Source: Legionella wadsworthii DSM 21896 = ATCC 33877 (GTDB lineage: Bacteria > Pseudomonadota > Gammaproteobacteria > Legionellales > Legionellaceae). Taken from it: a stretch of DNA of 64,000 bases. The notes beneath the pieces are model-generated. The model did not search any database, was not told the DNA's origin, and saw only the letters and a program-made list of their open reading frames with translations. The translations under genes and the position numbers were made by a program. The DNA lies in the NCBI RefSeq assembly GCF_000701265.1, contig NZ_KL370759.1:165420-229419 (forward strand). Reading direction: 5' to 3'. Positions 19,365-28,693 of this stretch are shown here, one piece after another (position 1 is the stretch's first letter; every line of letters begins with the position of its first letter).

Positions 19365-21320
19365 TTATTTGTCCTTATATTCTTCTTGTAAACTGTCTAC
19401 TTCCAAAGCCAATGCAATTTGATGGGCGCATGACTCTAAAAGCTGGATTTTTTCAGGGGTTGAGAAATTGTGCTTATCCAAAGGGAGAACCCTTAATACG
19501 CCTATGGTCCCTTTTGTCCCTGTTAATGGAATAAATAATGCCGGGGAAAAGGAAAGGGTATCTGTTCCCCATCCAGCTTTTTGGCCTAACTCAAATACCC
19601 ATTGTGCAATACTATATTCTTTTTCATCAAGTTCCTGATTTGTTTTTGCTCTGGCACGCACGATGAGATGTCCGTTTTTAGGTAAAAGGGCAATAATTTC
19701 ACAGTGAAATATTTCGGAAATATAATTCACTCCTATCCTTAGCAATCGGATTATTCCCCGTGTTCTCGATAATCTGCGTGTTAGGGTATATAAAGCAGAT
19801 GTTTGATATTCTGCAAGATGCGTCATTTCTGACTGACGACGAGTGACAATCGTTAATTGGCACATAATAAGCGCTAAAATAAACATCAAGACCAAAGTGA
19901 AAAAATAATCGGCTTTATCAATGAAAAAATTATAGAAGGGTGGAATAAATAAATAATCATAGGCCAAAATACTTAGAATAACCCCTAAAATTGCAGGACC
20001 AGGTCGTCCTAAAATCGCAATAGAAATTATTCCGATTAAATATACAAGTATTAAACTACTTTCATTAACCAAAGAGTAAATTAGAGAGTTAATCATTGTT
20101 GTGAGCACAACAATGCTGAATGATAAAGAATAATAAAGCCAGGGAGCCATAGGCTTGACTAGAGCTCTCTTTTTTGATTTTTTAGCTCTTTCAGTCATCG
20201 TATATACATCAATTTCTCCACTATAACGTAATACTTCATCTGCCAGGTTTCGAAAGAAAAAATTTCTCCAGCGATTTCGAATTTGTTTGCAAATCATAAT
20301 TAATGTGACATTTTGTTCTCTTGAAAAATTTATAATTTCTTTAACCAGGTCATATCCCATTAAAATGTGAGTTTCCGCGCCCATCTGTTCTGCAAAAAAT
20401 AAATTTTTTATTGCTTGATTTCTTTGCATTCTGGATAATTGCGTTCGAGTCGAGTCGACATAAATGGCTATCCAATCTGCCTGCAAACTTGTAGCCATTT
20501 GTTTGGCTGCACGGATTAATTTATGAGATTCTGGTCCGGGTCCCACGCAAACCAGTATTTTTTCCATAATAGGCCAGATATGTCTAATTCCCTGCCCTTG
20601 CCTGTACAAAAGTACCTGCGTATTCACTCGTTTTGCTAAAGTACGCAAGGCCAATTCACGCAGGGCCATTAAATTACCTTTACGAAAATAAGACTCTGCA
20701 GCCAAAAGAGCTTGTTTGGGAACATAAACTTTACCTTCAGCGAGACGCTTTAATAAATCTTCAGGGGCTAAATCCACCAACTCGATGGTATTCGCTCTTT
20801 CTATCATGGCATCTGGAACAGTTTCCTGGATACGTGCATGGATAATTTGTGAGACATCATCATTGAGGCTTTCTATGTGCTGTACATTAAGGGTTGTATA
20901 AACATCTATGCCACGATCAAGTATTTCTTTAATGTCTTGCCAGCGTTTTTTATGGCGTAAACCGCTGACATTGGTATGAGCCATTTCATCCATGAGAATT
21001 AAACCCGGATTCCTTTTCAATGCGGCTTCCAGATCAAATTCTTGTAGTTTTTTTCCATGATAATCCACTGTGATTTTGGGTAATACTACAAAATTTTTTA
21101 GAATCTCTTCAATTTCTATGCGCCCATGTGACTCGACAATTCCAACAACAATATCGAGACCCTTGGCTTGCTCATCCAATGCTTCATGAAGCATGGAGTG
21201 AGTTTTTCCAACACCTGGGGCAGCTCCAAGATATATCTTAAGTTTCCCGCCTTGTATTTGACGTTCTTCTTCGATTACCTGTTGTAATAAAGCATTTGGA
21301 TCGGGTCGCTTGTAGGTCAT
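19365..21320 (-). CDS. kdpD: KdpD lacking the histidine kinase domains
   Basis: A 651-residue KdpD, where the E. coli protein has about 890. Present are the N-terminal KdpD domain with Walker A GAAPGVGKTHS and Walker B MDEMAHTN (residues ~25-235), a universal-stress-like domain (~250-370), four membrane helices (~400-500) and a GAF domain ending at ALALEVDSLQEEYKDK. The chain stops where the HisKA helix with the phospho-His (normally HDLRTPL) should begin, and the following 180 bases encode no kinase remnant. It overlaps kdpC by 4 bases (ATGA). No kdpE is nearby. It probably senses K+ or a nucleotide without phosphorylating; its output is unknown. Confidence 0.92.
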   Translation of the reverse strand: MTYKRPDPNALLQQVIEEERQIQGGKLKIYLGAAPGVGKTHSMLHEALDEQAKGLDIVVGIVESHGRIEIEEILKNFVVLPKITVDYHGKKLQEFDLEAALKRNPGLILMDEMAHTNVSGLRHKKRWQDIKEILDRGIDVYTTLNVQHIESLNDDVSQIIHARIQETVPDAMIERANTIELVDLAPEDLLKRLAEGKVYVPKQALLAAESYFRKGNLMALRELALRTLAKRVNTQVLLYRQGQGIRHIWPIMEKILVCVGPGPESHKLIRAAKQMATSLQADWIAIYVDSTRTQLSRMQRNQAIKNLFFAEQMGAETHILMGYDLVKEIINFSREQNVTLIMICKQIRNRWRNFFFRNLADEVLRYSGEIDVYTMTERAKKSKKRALVKPMAPWLYYSLSFSIVVLTTMINSLIYSLVNESSLILVYLIGIISIAILGRPGPAILGVILSILAYDYLFIPPFYNFFIDKADYFFTLVLMFILALIMCQLTIVTRRQSEMTHLAEYQTSALYTLTRRLSRTRGIIRLLRIGVNYISEIFHCEIIALLPKNGHLIVRARAKTNQELDEKEYSIAQWVFELGQKAGWGTDTLSFSPALFIPLTGTKGTIGVLRVLPLDKHNFSTPEKIQLLESCAHQIALALEVDSLQEEYKDK

Positions 21321-21928
21321 TTAGAGGTCCTTATATGATCCAGAGCTAAATTCAGCTCTAATACATTGATTCTAGGCTCTCCAAAAAGATGCAAGGTTCT
21401 TTCTTTAATAAATTGATTCACTAAGGCTTGAATTTCTTTTTCTGATAAATGGCGTACTTTGGCAATACGAGGAATTTGATAATAAGCTGCCAAGGGACTA
21501 ATTTCGGGATCAAGCCCGCTAGCAGATGCTGTGACTAAATCTACTGGGACTAATGGATTGTTTTTGGGGAGGGGCTGCGCCATTGAATTTTTTTGACGTA
21601 AAAGGTCCATTCGATTATTTAAAACGGATAAAAATTGAGGGTTAGATGGGCCCATATTAGACCCCGCGGAATTTGCTGCATTATAGGGAAAATGGGGGGT
21701 GGCTGAAGGACGTCCCCAAAAATATTCAGGTGTATCAAAGTACTGTCCAATTAATAGGGATCCTATGGGTTTATGATTCACCTGCAACAGACTTCCATTT
21801 GCTTGAAAAGGGAATAAAATTTGGGCTATCAAAGTCACTACAGCCGGATAAATCAATCCAGTTAATACCGAAAATAGGAGCAAAAATATCAAAGAAGTTT
21901 TAATTTGCCTGAGCGCGGCTATGATCAT
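21317..21928 (-). CDS. kdpC: K+-transporting ATPase subunit C
   Basis: A 203-residue KdpC with a single N-terminal membrane helix (LIFLLLFSVLTGLIYPAVVTLIAQ), then LLIGQYFDTPEYFWGRPSAT, SNMGPSNPQFL and the diagnostic LVTASASGLDPEISPLAAYYQIPRIA with VNQFIKE. KdpC is a periplasmic accessory subunit that raises K+ affinity of the KdpFABC pump. Slightly longer than the usual ~190 residues. It starts 3 bases after kdpB and overlaps kdpD by 4 bases. Confidence 0.97.
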   Translation of the reverse strand: MIIAALRQIKTSLIFLLLFSVLTGLIYPAVVTLIAQILFPFQANGSLLQVNHKPIGSLLIGQYFDTPEYFWGRPSATPHFPYNAANSAGSNMGPSNPQFLSVLNNRMDLLRQKNSMAQPLPKNNPLVPVDLVTASASGLDPEISPLAAYYQIPRIAKVRHLSEKEIQALVNQFIKERTLHLFGEPRINVLELNLALDHIRTSK

Positions 21929-21931
21929 TTC

Positions 21932-24001
21932 TTATCCTCTTAATCCTAGAAAAGTCAGGAGCATATCAATTGCTTTAATACCGAGAAAAGGAGCAATTAA
22001 TCCTCCTAGTCCATAGAAAAGCACATTATTTTGTAAAAGGCGTTCTGCGGGAAGGCGTCTGTATTTCACACCTCGTAAGGCTAGAGGTATAAGAAATATA
22101 ATAATGATTGCATTAAAAATAACTGTTGAAAGGATTGCCGTTTTTGATGTACTTAAATGCATGATGTTGAGCATATTAAGCGTGGGATAAGTACTTGCAA
22201 ATGCTGCAGGTAAAATGGCAAAGTATTTTGCAATATCATTGGCCATACTGAATGTTGTCAACGCTCCCCGGGTCATAAGGAGTTGTTTTCCAATTTCGAC
22301 TACTTCAATTAATTTAGTAGGGTTTGAATCCAAATCAACCAAATTGCCCGCTTCTTTAGCAGCTTGGGTTCCACTATTCATTGCAACAGCCACATCTGCT
22401 TGAGCCAGTGCAGGGGCATCATTGGTTCCATCACCAGTCATGGCAACTAAATGGCCTTGTGATTGCATGTCACGAATCAATTTTAATTTATCTTCAGGTT
22501 TTGCATTAGCAAGAAAATCATCTACTCCTGCTTCACCAGCAATTGAAGCTGCAGTAAGCGGATTATCCCCTGTGACCATGATGGTCTTAATTCCCATTTG
22601 CCTTAACTGAGCAAACCGTTCTCGAATGCCGCCTTTGATAATATCTTTGAGCCAGATGATACCTAATACTTTTGCTCCCTCTGTAACGACCAGAGCAGTT
22701 CCTCCTTGACGGGAAATAATTTCTACATTCTTTATTACGTTTTCTGGGATGCCTGCTCCTAAATGGTTAAGATATTCTTCGATTGCTTGAGCAGATCCTT
22801 TACGAATTTGCCGTGAACCAAAATTTGCTCCACTCATTCGTGTTTGTGCTGTAAAAGGAATAAATGTGGCTTTTAAATGCGCAAGCGTTCTGCCACGTAA
22901 TTTATATTTTCTTTTTGCAAGAACAACAATACTTCGGCCCTCGGGTGTTTCATCCGCTAAAGAAGCTAATTGAGCCGCGTCTGCCAGTTCCTTGATATCG
23001 ACTCCTTGTGCCGGTATAAATTCGGTTGCTTGTCGGTTACCTAGTGTAATGGTTCCTGTTTTATCTAGTAAGAGGAGATCAACATCCCCAGCAGCTTCAA
23101 CGGCACGTCCCGATAAGGCGATGACATTAGCCTGGATCATGCGGTCCATGCCCGCAATTCCTATTGCAGAAAGCAGGGCGCCTATACTTGTGGGGGCGAG
23201 ACAAACAAAGAGTGCCAGGAGTACTGTGATTGAAATTGTTTCTCCGGATTTGGTGACGGAGACACTATATATAGAAAAAGAGAGCAAGGTGCTACATACT
23301 ATAAGAAAAACAATGGTTAAAGCTGCCAGTAAAATAGTCAAGGCCAATTCATTGGGTGTTTTTAGTCTTTTTGCACCTTCAACCAGAGCAATCATGCGAT
23401 CTAGAAATGTTTCTCCCGGATTGGAAGTAATACGAATTATCAACCAATCTGAGAGAACTTGAGTCCCTCCTGTCACTGCACTTCGATCCCCTCCGCTTTC
23501 TCGAATAACTGGCGCACTTTCTCCGGTTATCGCACTTTCATTGACGGAAGCTATTCCTTCAATCACCTCACCATCACTTGGTATGAAATCACCGGATTCA
23601 ACCAATACCAAATCACCAGCACGTAAGCGGATGGATGGGATAATTGTAAATTTGGATTGTTTACTACCCTTTGTTAATCTTTTGGCTTGTATTTCTTGAC
23701 GTGCACGCCTTAATTCTTGAGCTTGGGCTTTACCTCGACCTTCTGCCATCGCTTCTGCGAAATTAGCAAAAAGGAGGGTAAACCAGAGCCATAAACTTAT
23801 ATTAAATATAAATGAGACTGGAGCATCTTGATCCCCAAATAAAGCTTTAATGAAAAGTACCGTTGTAAGAATTGAGCTGATATATACCGTAAACATAACA
23901 GGATTTTTTATTTGAACCTGTGGCTTTAATTTAAAAAAAGACTCACATAAGGCATTTTTGATAATATGAAAATCCCAAATAGAATGTGACTTAATGGCCA
24001 T
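21932..24001 (-). CDS. kdpB: K+-transporting P-type ATPase subunit B
   Basis: A 689-residue P-type ATPase, the ATP-hydrolysing subunit of the high-affinity K+ pump. It shows the TGESAPV actuator loop, phosphorylation motif [12 protein letters not shown], nucleotide-domain KGSAQAI, hinge [31 protein letters not shown], and the C-terminal membrane segments. Overlaps the end of kdpA by 11 bases. Confidence 0.98.
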   Translation of the reverse strand: MAIKSHSIWDFHIIKNALCESFFKLKPQVQIKNPVMFTVYISSILTTVLFIKALFGDQDAPVSFIFNISLWLWFTLLFANFAEAMAEGRGKAQAQELRRARQEIQAKRLTKGSKQSKFTIIPSIRLRAGDLVLVESGDFIPSDGEVIEGIASVNESAITGESAPVIRESGGDRSAVTGGTQVLSDWLIIRITSNPGETFLDRMIALVEGAKRLKTPNELALTILLAALTIVFLIVCSTLLSFSIYSVSVTKSGETISITVLLALFVCLAPTSIGALLSAIGIAGMDRMIQANVIALSGRAVEAAGDVDLLLLDKTGTITLGNRQATEFIPAQGVDIKELADAAQLASLADETPEGRSIVVLAKRKYKLRGRTLAHLKATFIPFTAQTRMSGANFGSRQIRKGSAQAIEEYLNHLGAGIPENVIKNVEIISRQGGTALVVTEGAKVLGIIWLKDIIKGGIRERFAQLRQMGIKTIMVTGDNPLTAASIAGEAGVDDFLANAKPEDKLKLIRDMQSQGHLVAMTGDGTNDAPALAQADVAVAMNSGTQAAKEAGNLVDLDSNPTKLIEVVEIGKQLLMTRGALTTFSMANDIAKYFAILPAAFASTYPTLNMLNIMHLSTSKTAILSTVIFNAIIIIFLIPLALRGVKYRRLPAERLLQNNVLFYGLGGLIAPFLGIKAIDMLLTFLGLRG

Positions 24002-25775
24002 ACTTCCCCCAAAGCATTAACTGTTCTACGATAGGTCCAAGCGCGAGTGCGGGTAAGAAAGACAATGCCCCTAAAACAATGACAATACAAACCACTAATA
24101 TGACAAAAAGAGGGGTATGCGTGGGTAAAGTACCCAGGCTAATGGGAATACGTTTTTTCTTAACCAGCGAGCCAGCAATAGCAAGCGCAGGAATGGCAAG
24201 CCAATAACGACTTACCAGCATCAAAATCCCACCTAAAATATTATAAAAGGATGTATTTGACTTTAAACCGGCAAAAGAGCTGCCATTATTATTTCCCAAC
24301 GAGGTAAATGCATAGAGTATTTCTGTAAAACCATGAGCACCAGGATTCGAGATTGAAGAAATCCCTAAAGGAGATACAACGGCAAAAGCTGTCGAGATTA
24401 AAACAATTAAAGGCATGATTAATACAGCAAGTGAGGCCATTTTCATTTCATAGGGTTCAATTTTTTTTCCTAAATATTCAGGTGTTCTGCCTACCATGAG
24501 CCCTGTAACAAATACAGTAAGAATGATCAACATCAACATACCGTATAATCCTGAGCCTACACCGCCAAAACTGACTTCACCTAAATGCATCATCCATAAA
24601 GGAATCATGCCGCCAAGAGGTGTAAATGAATCGAGCATGGAATTCACTGAACCATTTGCCGATGCAGTCGTCGCTGTTGCCCAGATCGCTGAATTAACAA
24701 TACCAAAACGTGTCTCTTTGCCTTCCATATTTCCAGCAGGATATAATTCCGATTGGGCAATAGTATCAATACCCATTTGTCGAAAGGCGGGGTTTCCCGC
24801 TTGTTCAATCAAAACTTCCAAAAATAAACAAGGAACAAATAAGACAGACATGGACACCAATATTGCCCAACCTTGCCTTTTATCACGTACCATAGAACCA
24901 AATGTAAAACATAAAGCTGCTGGAATAAGTAAAATCGCGATCATTTCCAAAAAGTTAGTTATAGGCGTAGGGTTCTCAAAAGGATGCGCGGAATTGGTAT
25001 TAAAAACCCCCCCACCATTAGTTCCTAATTGTTTGATGGCAATATGGGAAGCTACAGGACCCATAGGAATGACTTGCTCACTCACTGTGACAGGCTCTAT
25101 TGTCGTGTTATTTATGGCTGTTTTTTGGTAGGTGAAGGGATGGAGGAGAGAAATTTTCTGATAAGGTTTAAAATTCTGTATCACACCTTGAGAGCATAAG
25201 ATGAGCGAAAAAATGAATGAAAGGGGCAGTAGGATATAAATAATACCACGAACAGTATCTACCCAAAAATTACCCAGGCTTCTACTTTCATGTTTTACAA
25301 TACCTCTTATGATTGCGATTAATAAGGACATGCCGGAAGCTGCAGAAATAAAATTTTGTACTGTTAGCGCAAACATTTGCGTGAAATAACTTATGGTCAT
25401 CTCGCCACCATAAGCTTGCCAATTAGAATTAGTGGCAAAACTAACCGCAGTATTGAAAGCAAGATCTGGGCTGGGCGAGGTGAATCCTTGAGGGTTTAAT
25501 GGAAGATAAAATTGAATCCGTTGGATTAAATAAACGACAAGTATGCCCATCATATTTATATAGAGCATACAGCATAAATAACTCCGCCAACCCATCTCTT
25601 CTCCAGGATGGATTCCACAGAGGTTATAAATTAATTTTTCAAGAGGTTTTAAAATAAAATCTAAATAGCAGTGTTTTCCTTGATATACCCGTGACATATA
25701 CAGGCCTAAAGGTCTTACCAGAAGCAGTAAAAAAAGTAGGTACAATACAATTTGCAACAAACCAGCTTTTGTCAT
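23991..25775 (-). CDS. kdpA: K+-transporting ATPase subunit A
   Basis: A 594-residue channel-like subunit with about ten membrane segments and the four selectivity-filter loops of KdpA, including [54 protein letters not shown] and [14 protein letters not shown]. Slightly longer than E. coli KdpA (557). It lies 36 bases downstream of kdpF. Overlapping starts and stops throughout the operon indicate one transcript. Confidence 0.98.
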   Translation of the reverse strand: MTKAGLLQIVLYLLFLLLLVRPLGLYMSRVYQGKHCYLDFILKPLEKLIYNLCGIHPGEEMGWRSYLCCMLYINMMGILVVYLIQRIQFYLPLNPQGFTSPSPDLAFNTAVSFATNSNWQAYGGEMTISYFTQMFALTVQNFISAASGMSLLIAIIRGIVKHESRSLGNFWVDTVRGIIYILLPLSFIFSLILCSQGVIQNFKPYQKISLLHPFTYQKTAINNTTIEPVTVSEQVIPMGPVASHIAIKQLGTNGGGVFNTNSAHPFENPTPITNFLEMIAILLIPAALCFTFGSMVRDKRQGWAILVSMSVLFVPCLFLEVLIEQAGNPAFRQMGIDTIAQSELYPAGNMEGKETRFGIVNSAIWATATTASANGSVNSMLDSFTPLGGMIPLWMMHLGEVSFGGVGSGLYGMLMLIILTVFVTGLMVGRTPEYLGKKIEPYEMKMASLAVLIMPLIVLISTAFAVVSPLGISSISNPGAHGFTEILYAFTSLGNNNGSSFAGLKSNTSFYNILGGILMLVSRYWLAIPALAIAGSLVKKKRIPISLGTLPTHTPLFVILVVCIVIVLGALSFLPALALGPIVEQLMLWGKYGH

Positions 25776-25811
25776 AAGGCTTCCATTCCCAATTTAAATT
25801 GTATCTTTGGA

Positions 25812-25898
25812 TTAGAATAATTCAGGTTTGAACAATACAAATAATAAATAGATTAATAGACCGATAACTATTAATCCACAGCTTAAATATAAGCTCAT
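25812..25898 (-). CDS. kdpF: K+-transporting ATPase subunit F (28 aa)
   Basis: A 28-codon gene directly upstream of kdpA, encoding one hydrophobic helix (SCGLIVIGLLIYLLFVLF) ending KPELF, the size and pattern of KdpF, which stabilises the KdpABC complex. The ATG has GGAGCGAAAT upstream. Its ATG overlaps the stop of a further 31-codon gene (ATGA overlap). Confidence 0.88.
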   Translation of the reverse strand: MSLYLSCGLIVIGLLIYLLFVLFKPELF

Positions 25899-25990
25899 AT
25901 TTCGCTCCTGGATAAATAGTCAAAAAATCTAATTAGGCCAAATGACAGGCTAAAAAAGACTAGGACCAGTAAAATTAACAAAATATCCAT
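25895..25990 (-). CDS. Small membrane protein preceding kdpF (31 aa)
   Basis: A 31-codon reading frame begins with ATG at 25990 and ends in a TGA that overlaps the kdpF start. It encodes one hydrophobic helix (MDILLILLVLVFFSLSFGLI) followed by RFFDYLSRSEI. The 4-base overlap with kdpF and the clean membrane helix argue for a real gene, translated together with kdpF. Small genes ahead of kdpF occur in other phyla, but I know of no assigned function. It may be an extra subunit or a leader. Confidence 0.65.
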   Translation of the reverse strand: MDILLILLVLVFFSLSFGLIRFFDYLSRSEI

Positions 25991-26035
25991 ACGATCAAAC
26001 CGTCCATCTCAAGCAGTGCATTAAAAAAATATAGA

Positions 26036-26059
26036 TACTATAAGGTTCTGATTATAGTA
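26036..26059. promoter_or_regulatory. Operator-like inverted repeat in the kdp promoter region
   Basis: TACTATAA (26036-26043), 8 bases, TTATAGTA (26052-26059) is a perfect 8-8-8 inverted repeat 46 bases upstream of the first kdp mini-gene. On the minus strand it contains TATAAT (26056-26051), a likely -10. A repressor or activator site is inferred; the expected regulator KdpE is not encoded nearby. Confidence 0.45.
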
Positions 26060-26147
26060 GATATAAATAAAAAAAACAGCGAATTGTATGTGCTTATTTG
26101 GTTAAATTATTGCGTAAATAGGGTTGCCAGTGGGGTATTCGGTCAAT

Positions 26148-26175
26148 AAAAAAGGCGTATTCAATACGCCTTTTT
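26148..26175 (-). terminator. Rho-independent terminator
   Basis: GGCGTAT (26154-26160) and ATACGCC (26164-26170) with a 3-base loop, flanked by A6 and T5, so it can act on both strands. It ends the minus-strand gene at 26219 and insulates kdp. Confidence 0.9.
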
Positions 26176-26218
26176 ACTGGAAATTTGGTTAGACAGTAAA
26201 ATTGAGTACAGTCCTTTT

Positions 26219-26440
26219 TTAACAAGGTGGACTCCTCTGGAGTGTTTTAGGCTTCTTAGTACATGCTAAGCTTGCACACCGCACTCTCTGTCTGGCTTCC
26301 AAGTAATCAATGTTGGCTGAACAATGTGTACTGTCTATGATTCTATGATAGGCCACTCTAGGTTCTAATGCCACATAATTTCTCTGATTTTTTGCAAAGA
26401 ATTCGTTAAAGTTGACATTCCTTGAATTAAATTCATACAA
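26219..26440 (-). CDS. Small cysteine-containing protein, possibly 5'-truncated
   Basis: A 73-residue frame with a TTG start (an in-frame stop lies seven codons further upstream). The C-terminal half has four cysteines (STHCSAN, VRCASLACTKKP and the final Cys), which suggests an exported disulphide protein, but no signal peptide is encoded. The upstream VFSLVL stretch could be the end of a lost one. It has a strong terminator downstream, supporting past or present transcription. Function not recognised. Confidence 0.35.
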   Translation of the reverse strand: MYEFNSRNVNFNEFFAKNQRNYVALEPRVAYHRIIDSTHCSANIDYLEARQRVRCASLACTKKPKTLQRSPPC

Positions 26441-26506
26441 AACAAGAGAAAAGACCTCTTAACTGATGTCCGTACCACAAAGGATGGGATGTGATATACC
26501 CATGAT

Positions 26507-27055
26507 TTAATGGGTTCTTTGTATCCCAAAGAAGGGCACCCCTACAAAAGGCCTTCTTTTTGCGTAGGCTTTTGCATTTTTTCCTTTTTGCAGGAAAATT
26601 TGGGTATAATAAAGTCTTCCTTGTTTGTCACGGGCAACGCCAATACCGGTTAAATGGTAATTACCTACAATATTTCTTCGATGTCCTGGACTTTTAATCC
26701 ACCCATTGACTACGATTTTTGCTGTTTTATAATTGTACGCCACATTTTCGGCTCCGCCGCCTACGTATTTAATTTGTCGACGAAGATTGGCAATACGTTT
26801 TTCAAAACCTTGATGGCCAAAAGGCATGCGGTGGTTGGCCATATCCAAAGAGTGTTTTTGGGCCTGGATTACAATCTTTTTATCCATAGTAAGCTTGGAT
26901 AAACCATGTTTTTGTCGGTACTCATTAATATAAAATAATACTGCATTTTGAATATCGGCATCCTTTTCAATATTTTTTACGGGCGCTGCATGTACTAGAG
27001 AAGCTAGGTTTAAAAAAATTATAAATAAAATAATTAGTTTGTTTCTGGTAGACAT
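26507..27055 (-). CDS. Secreted CAP-domain (SCP/PR1, YkwD-like) protein
   Basis: A 182-residue protein starting at the ATG at 27055, which gives a clear signal peptide (MSTRNKLIILFIIFLNLASLVHA). The mature part is one CAP domain: INEYRQKHGLSKLTMDKKI, AQKHSLDMANHRMPFGHQGFEKRI, GGGAENVAYNY, and IVVNGWIKSPGHRRNIVGNYHLTGIGVA, which carries the CAP His and the GHRRNI signature. Bacterial CAP proteins are exported; the activity is not established. An earlier ATG (27133) would put 26 extra residues in front of the signal peptide. Confidence 0.9.
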   Translation of the reverse strand: MSTRNKLIILFIIFLNLASLVHAAPVKNIEKDADIQNAVLFYINEYRQKHGLSKLTMDKKIVIQAQKHSLDMANHRMPFGHQGFEKRIANLRRQIKYVGGGAENVAYNYKTAKIVVNGWIKSPGHRRNIVGNYHLTGIGVARDKQGRLYYTQIFLQKGKNAKAYAKRRPFVGVPFFGIQRTH

Positions 27056-27182
27056 AAATTCAATTTTTTTATAGAAATAGAAGGGAATAGTGACTAAAAA
27101 TAAGGCATTTGTCCAGTGTTTATGTATCTTCAATAACTAAAAAGTAATCAAAACGCATATAAATTATTTAAAACAGGCAAAG

Positions 27183-27455
27183 TTAATGAGTTAAGTTAGC
27201 TATTGCGTCTTGTAAATCCTCTACTTCACCGGAATAATGGAAGTAAATGCGTTTTTTTGCACAATCGATAATACAAAGCGGTTCCTGAGGCCGATCATCA
27301 AATTGCTTGAATATCCAAAAAATTCCTTCGCTATGTTTAGTTTCTATCTCTTTGAGCAAATCAACCATTTTATCTTTTTCAAGGGCATTATGGGGACAAT
27401 TTAAACCTGATGATGCGCCATGCGTTATTTTATAGGCGTAATGTTGTTCTTTCAT
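27183..27455 (-). CDS. Hypothetical protein, 90 aa
   Basis: Ninety residues, ATG at 27455 with a strong AAAGGGAGTTATC site, and a minus-strand TATAAT further up (RC of 27503-27508 region). It includes HGASSGLNCPHNALEKDKMVDLLKEIE and KKRIYFHYSGEVEDLQDAI, and has three cysteines. Soluble, no recognised domain. The good translation signal makes it a likely gene. Confidence 0.6.
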   Translation of the reverse strand: MKEQHYAYKITHGASSGLNCPHNALEKDKMVDLLKEIETKHSEGIFWIFKQFDDRPQEPLCIIDCAKKRIYFHYSGEVEDLQDAIANLTH

Positions 27456-27636
27456 GATAACTCCCTTTGACCACTGTGAGTAATAAAAATGGTTAGTTTA
27501 AATTATAGTCTAATTTGCTCGTTTCAATTCATGACTTATATTTCAATAAAATTTTATGAAGCGGTATGACAAAGCTTTTTTACTGGCTTTAGAATCATAG
27601 AGTTGTCATTTTAGGACAAATAATATTTCTGGAATG

Positions 27637-28269
27637 TTATAGATTAACAGATAAGCCAACGAGTACGGCATGTAATGTGGGTATGTTGGATAATTGCTCT
27701 TTTTGATTGAAAGTATCGAGATGGAAATTAGGACCGTGGCCGCTGAATATCCCCTGATATAATAAGTTGAGGTTCGCCAATGCAGTAATAGGATATCCAA
27801 AGCCTGCCTGGATTTCACCTGCTAATTGGGAAATATCATTAAGGGGAGTTCGATGATCCTGCCAATGCCTGTAGGCCAATCCTCCTTTTAATTGAGCAAA
27901 AAAAGAAGTATTACCCAAGGGATCGCTTTTGGAGGTAATCAATAAATCCAGTGTCGGGGCAAGAGTGGTATGTATGGGAAGCCATTTTTTTATGACCTGT
28001 AAGGTTTCTTTGGGCATATTTAATTTGATTCGTGTACCGGTTTGCAGACCTAACTCTAATCCCAAAGCAACATTGCCTGCAAGTATCATTTCATTGGCTA
28101 ACGCAAGCCGACCTATTGGTGGATGTGTGTCTTGGGATGTGATTTGATAACTACCTGTGCCCGCACTGGCAGTAATAGACCATGGCTGATCTTGTGAAGT
28201 TGATTGAGGGAAATAGCTGCCCGCTATCGCATTAAATGATAATAAGAATCCTATTATAATTAATTTCAT
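27637..28269 (-). CDS. Putative outer-membrane beta-barrel protein, 210 aa
   Basis: A signal peptide (MKLIIIGFLLSFNAIAGSYF) follows an ATG with AGGGATATAGCAT upstream. The mature chain alternates short amphipathic strands and glycine-rich turns (LALGLELGLQTGTRIKLNM type, SFFAQLKGGLAYRHWQD, EIQAGFGYPITALANLNLLYQGIF) and ends in the hydrophobic LHAVLVGLSVNL, with a terminal pattern like that of small outer-membrane barrels. The family is common in Legionella genomes as OmpA-like or W-like barrels, but I cannot name a homologue. Confidence 0.6.
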   Translation of the reverse strand: MKLIIIGFLLSFNAIAGSYFPQSTSQDQPWSITASAGTGSYQITSQDTHPPIGRLALANEMILAGNVALGLELGLQTGTRIKLNMPKETLQVIKKWLPIHTTLAPTLDLLITSKSDPLGNTSFFAQLKGGLAYRHWQDHRTPLNDISQLAGEIQAGFGYPITALANLNLLYQGIFSGHGPNFHLDTFNQKEQLSNIPTLHAVLVGLSVNL

Positions 28270-28417
28270 ATGCTATATCCCTAATGAATTGATCATAATC
28301 TCTTGCAAGCCCACAAATAAAAATTTTCAGTTTCATTACTGCAAAAGCGCTTATGGGAATATTTAACATAAAAAAAAGACAGAGTTATCAGTATACTTCC
28401 TGCCTTTAAATTAAATT

Positions 28418-28505
28418 TGGCGGAGAGAGAGGGATTCGAACCCTCGATACGTTGCCGTATACACACTTTCCAGGCGTGCGCCTTCGACCGCTCGGCCATC
28501 TCTCC
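28418..28505 (-). tRNA. tRNA-Ser (anticodon GGA)
   Basis: Read on the minus strand, the gene runs from GGAGAGATGGCCGAGCGG to TCTCTCCG plus an encoded CCA (28420-28418). The acceptor stem GGAGAGA/TCTCTCC is perfect. The anticodon GGA is at 28471-28469 in a CTGGAAA loop, a long variable arm is present, and GGTTCGAATCC forms the T arm. Length and long variable arm identify a serine tRNA. Confidence 0.96.
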
Positions 28506-28568
28506 AATTCGGGCAAGCTTATACAGGTCAGATAATAAAATCAACCCTGTGTTGTACTAAATTTATAA

Positions 28569-28602
28569 CTTAATGATATCTTAAACCGTTATTGTATATA
28601 CT
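28569..28602 (+). promoter_or_regulatory. Possible degenerate PmrA-like box upstream of 28694 gene
   Basis: CTTAATGAT, AT, CTTAAACCG (28569-28588) keeps the cTTAA core twice with an 11-bp period. TATACT (28597-28602) follows 8 bases later. This resembles the boxes at 1202 and 59142 but is a poorer match in the second half. Confidence 0.3.
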
Positions 28603-28693
28603 ATGAATGAAAGCAATCTAAAAAACATACAATTTTCGTGTTATTTAGACATAAAATAATTGCATCAAATGTCATTTTAAAAGGGATGAAATC

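Noticed and set aside
24496..25131. 211-codon plus-strand frame opposite kdpA
   Set aside because: It lies wholly inside kdpA on the other strand, has no homology features, and kdpA is clearly the real gene. Other long antisense frames (for example 22992-23462 and 53923-54396) were rejected for the same reason.
28418..28505. tRNA-Ser as an integration site for a mobile island
   Set aside because: No integrase, no repeated 3' end of the tRNA in the window, and neighbours do not look like an island.
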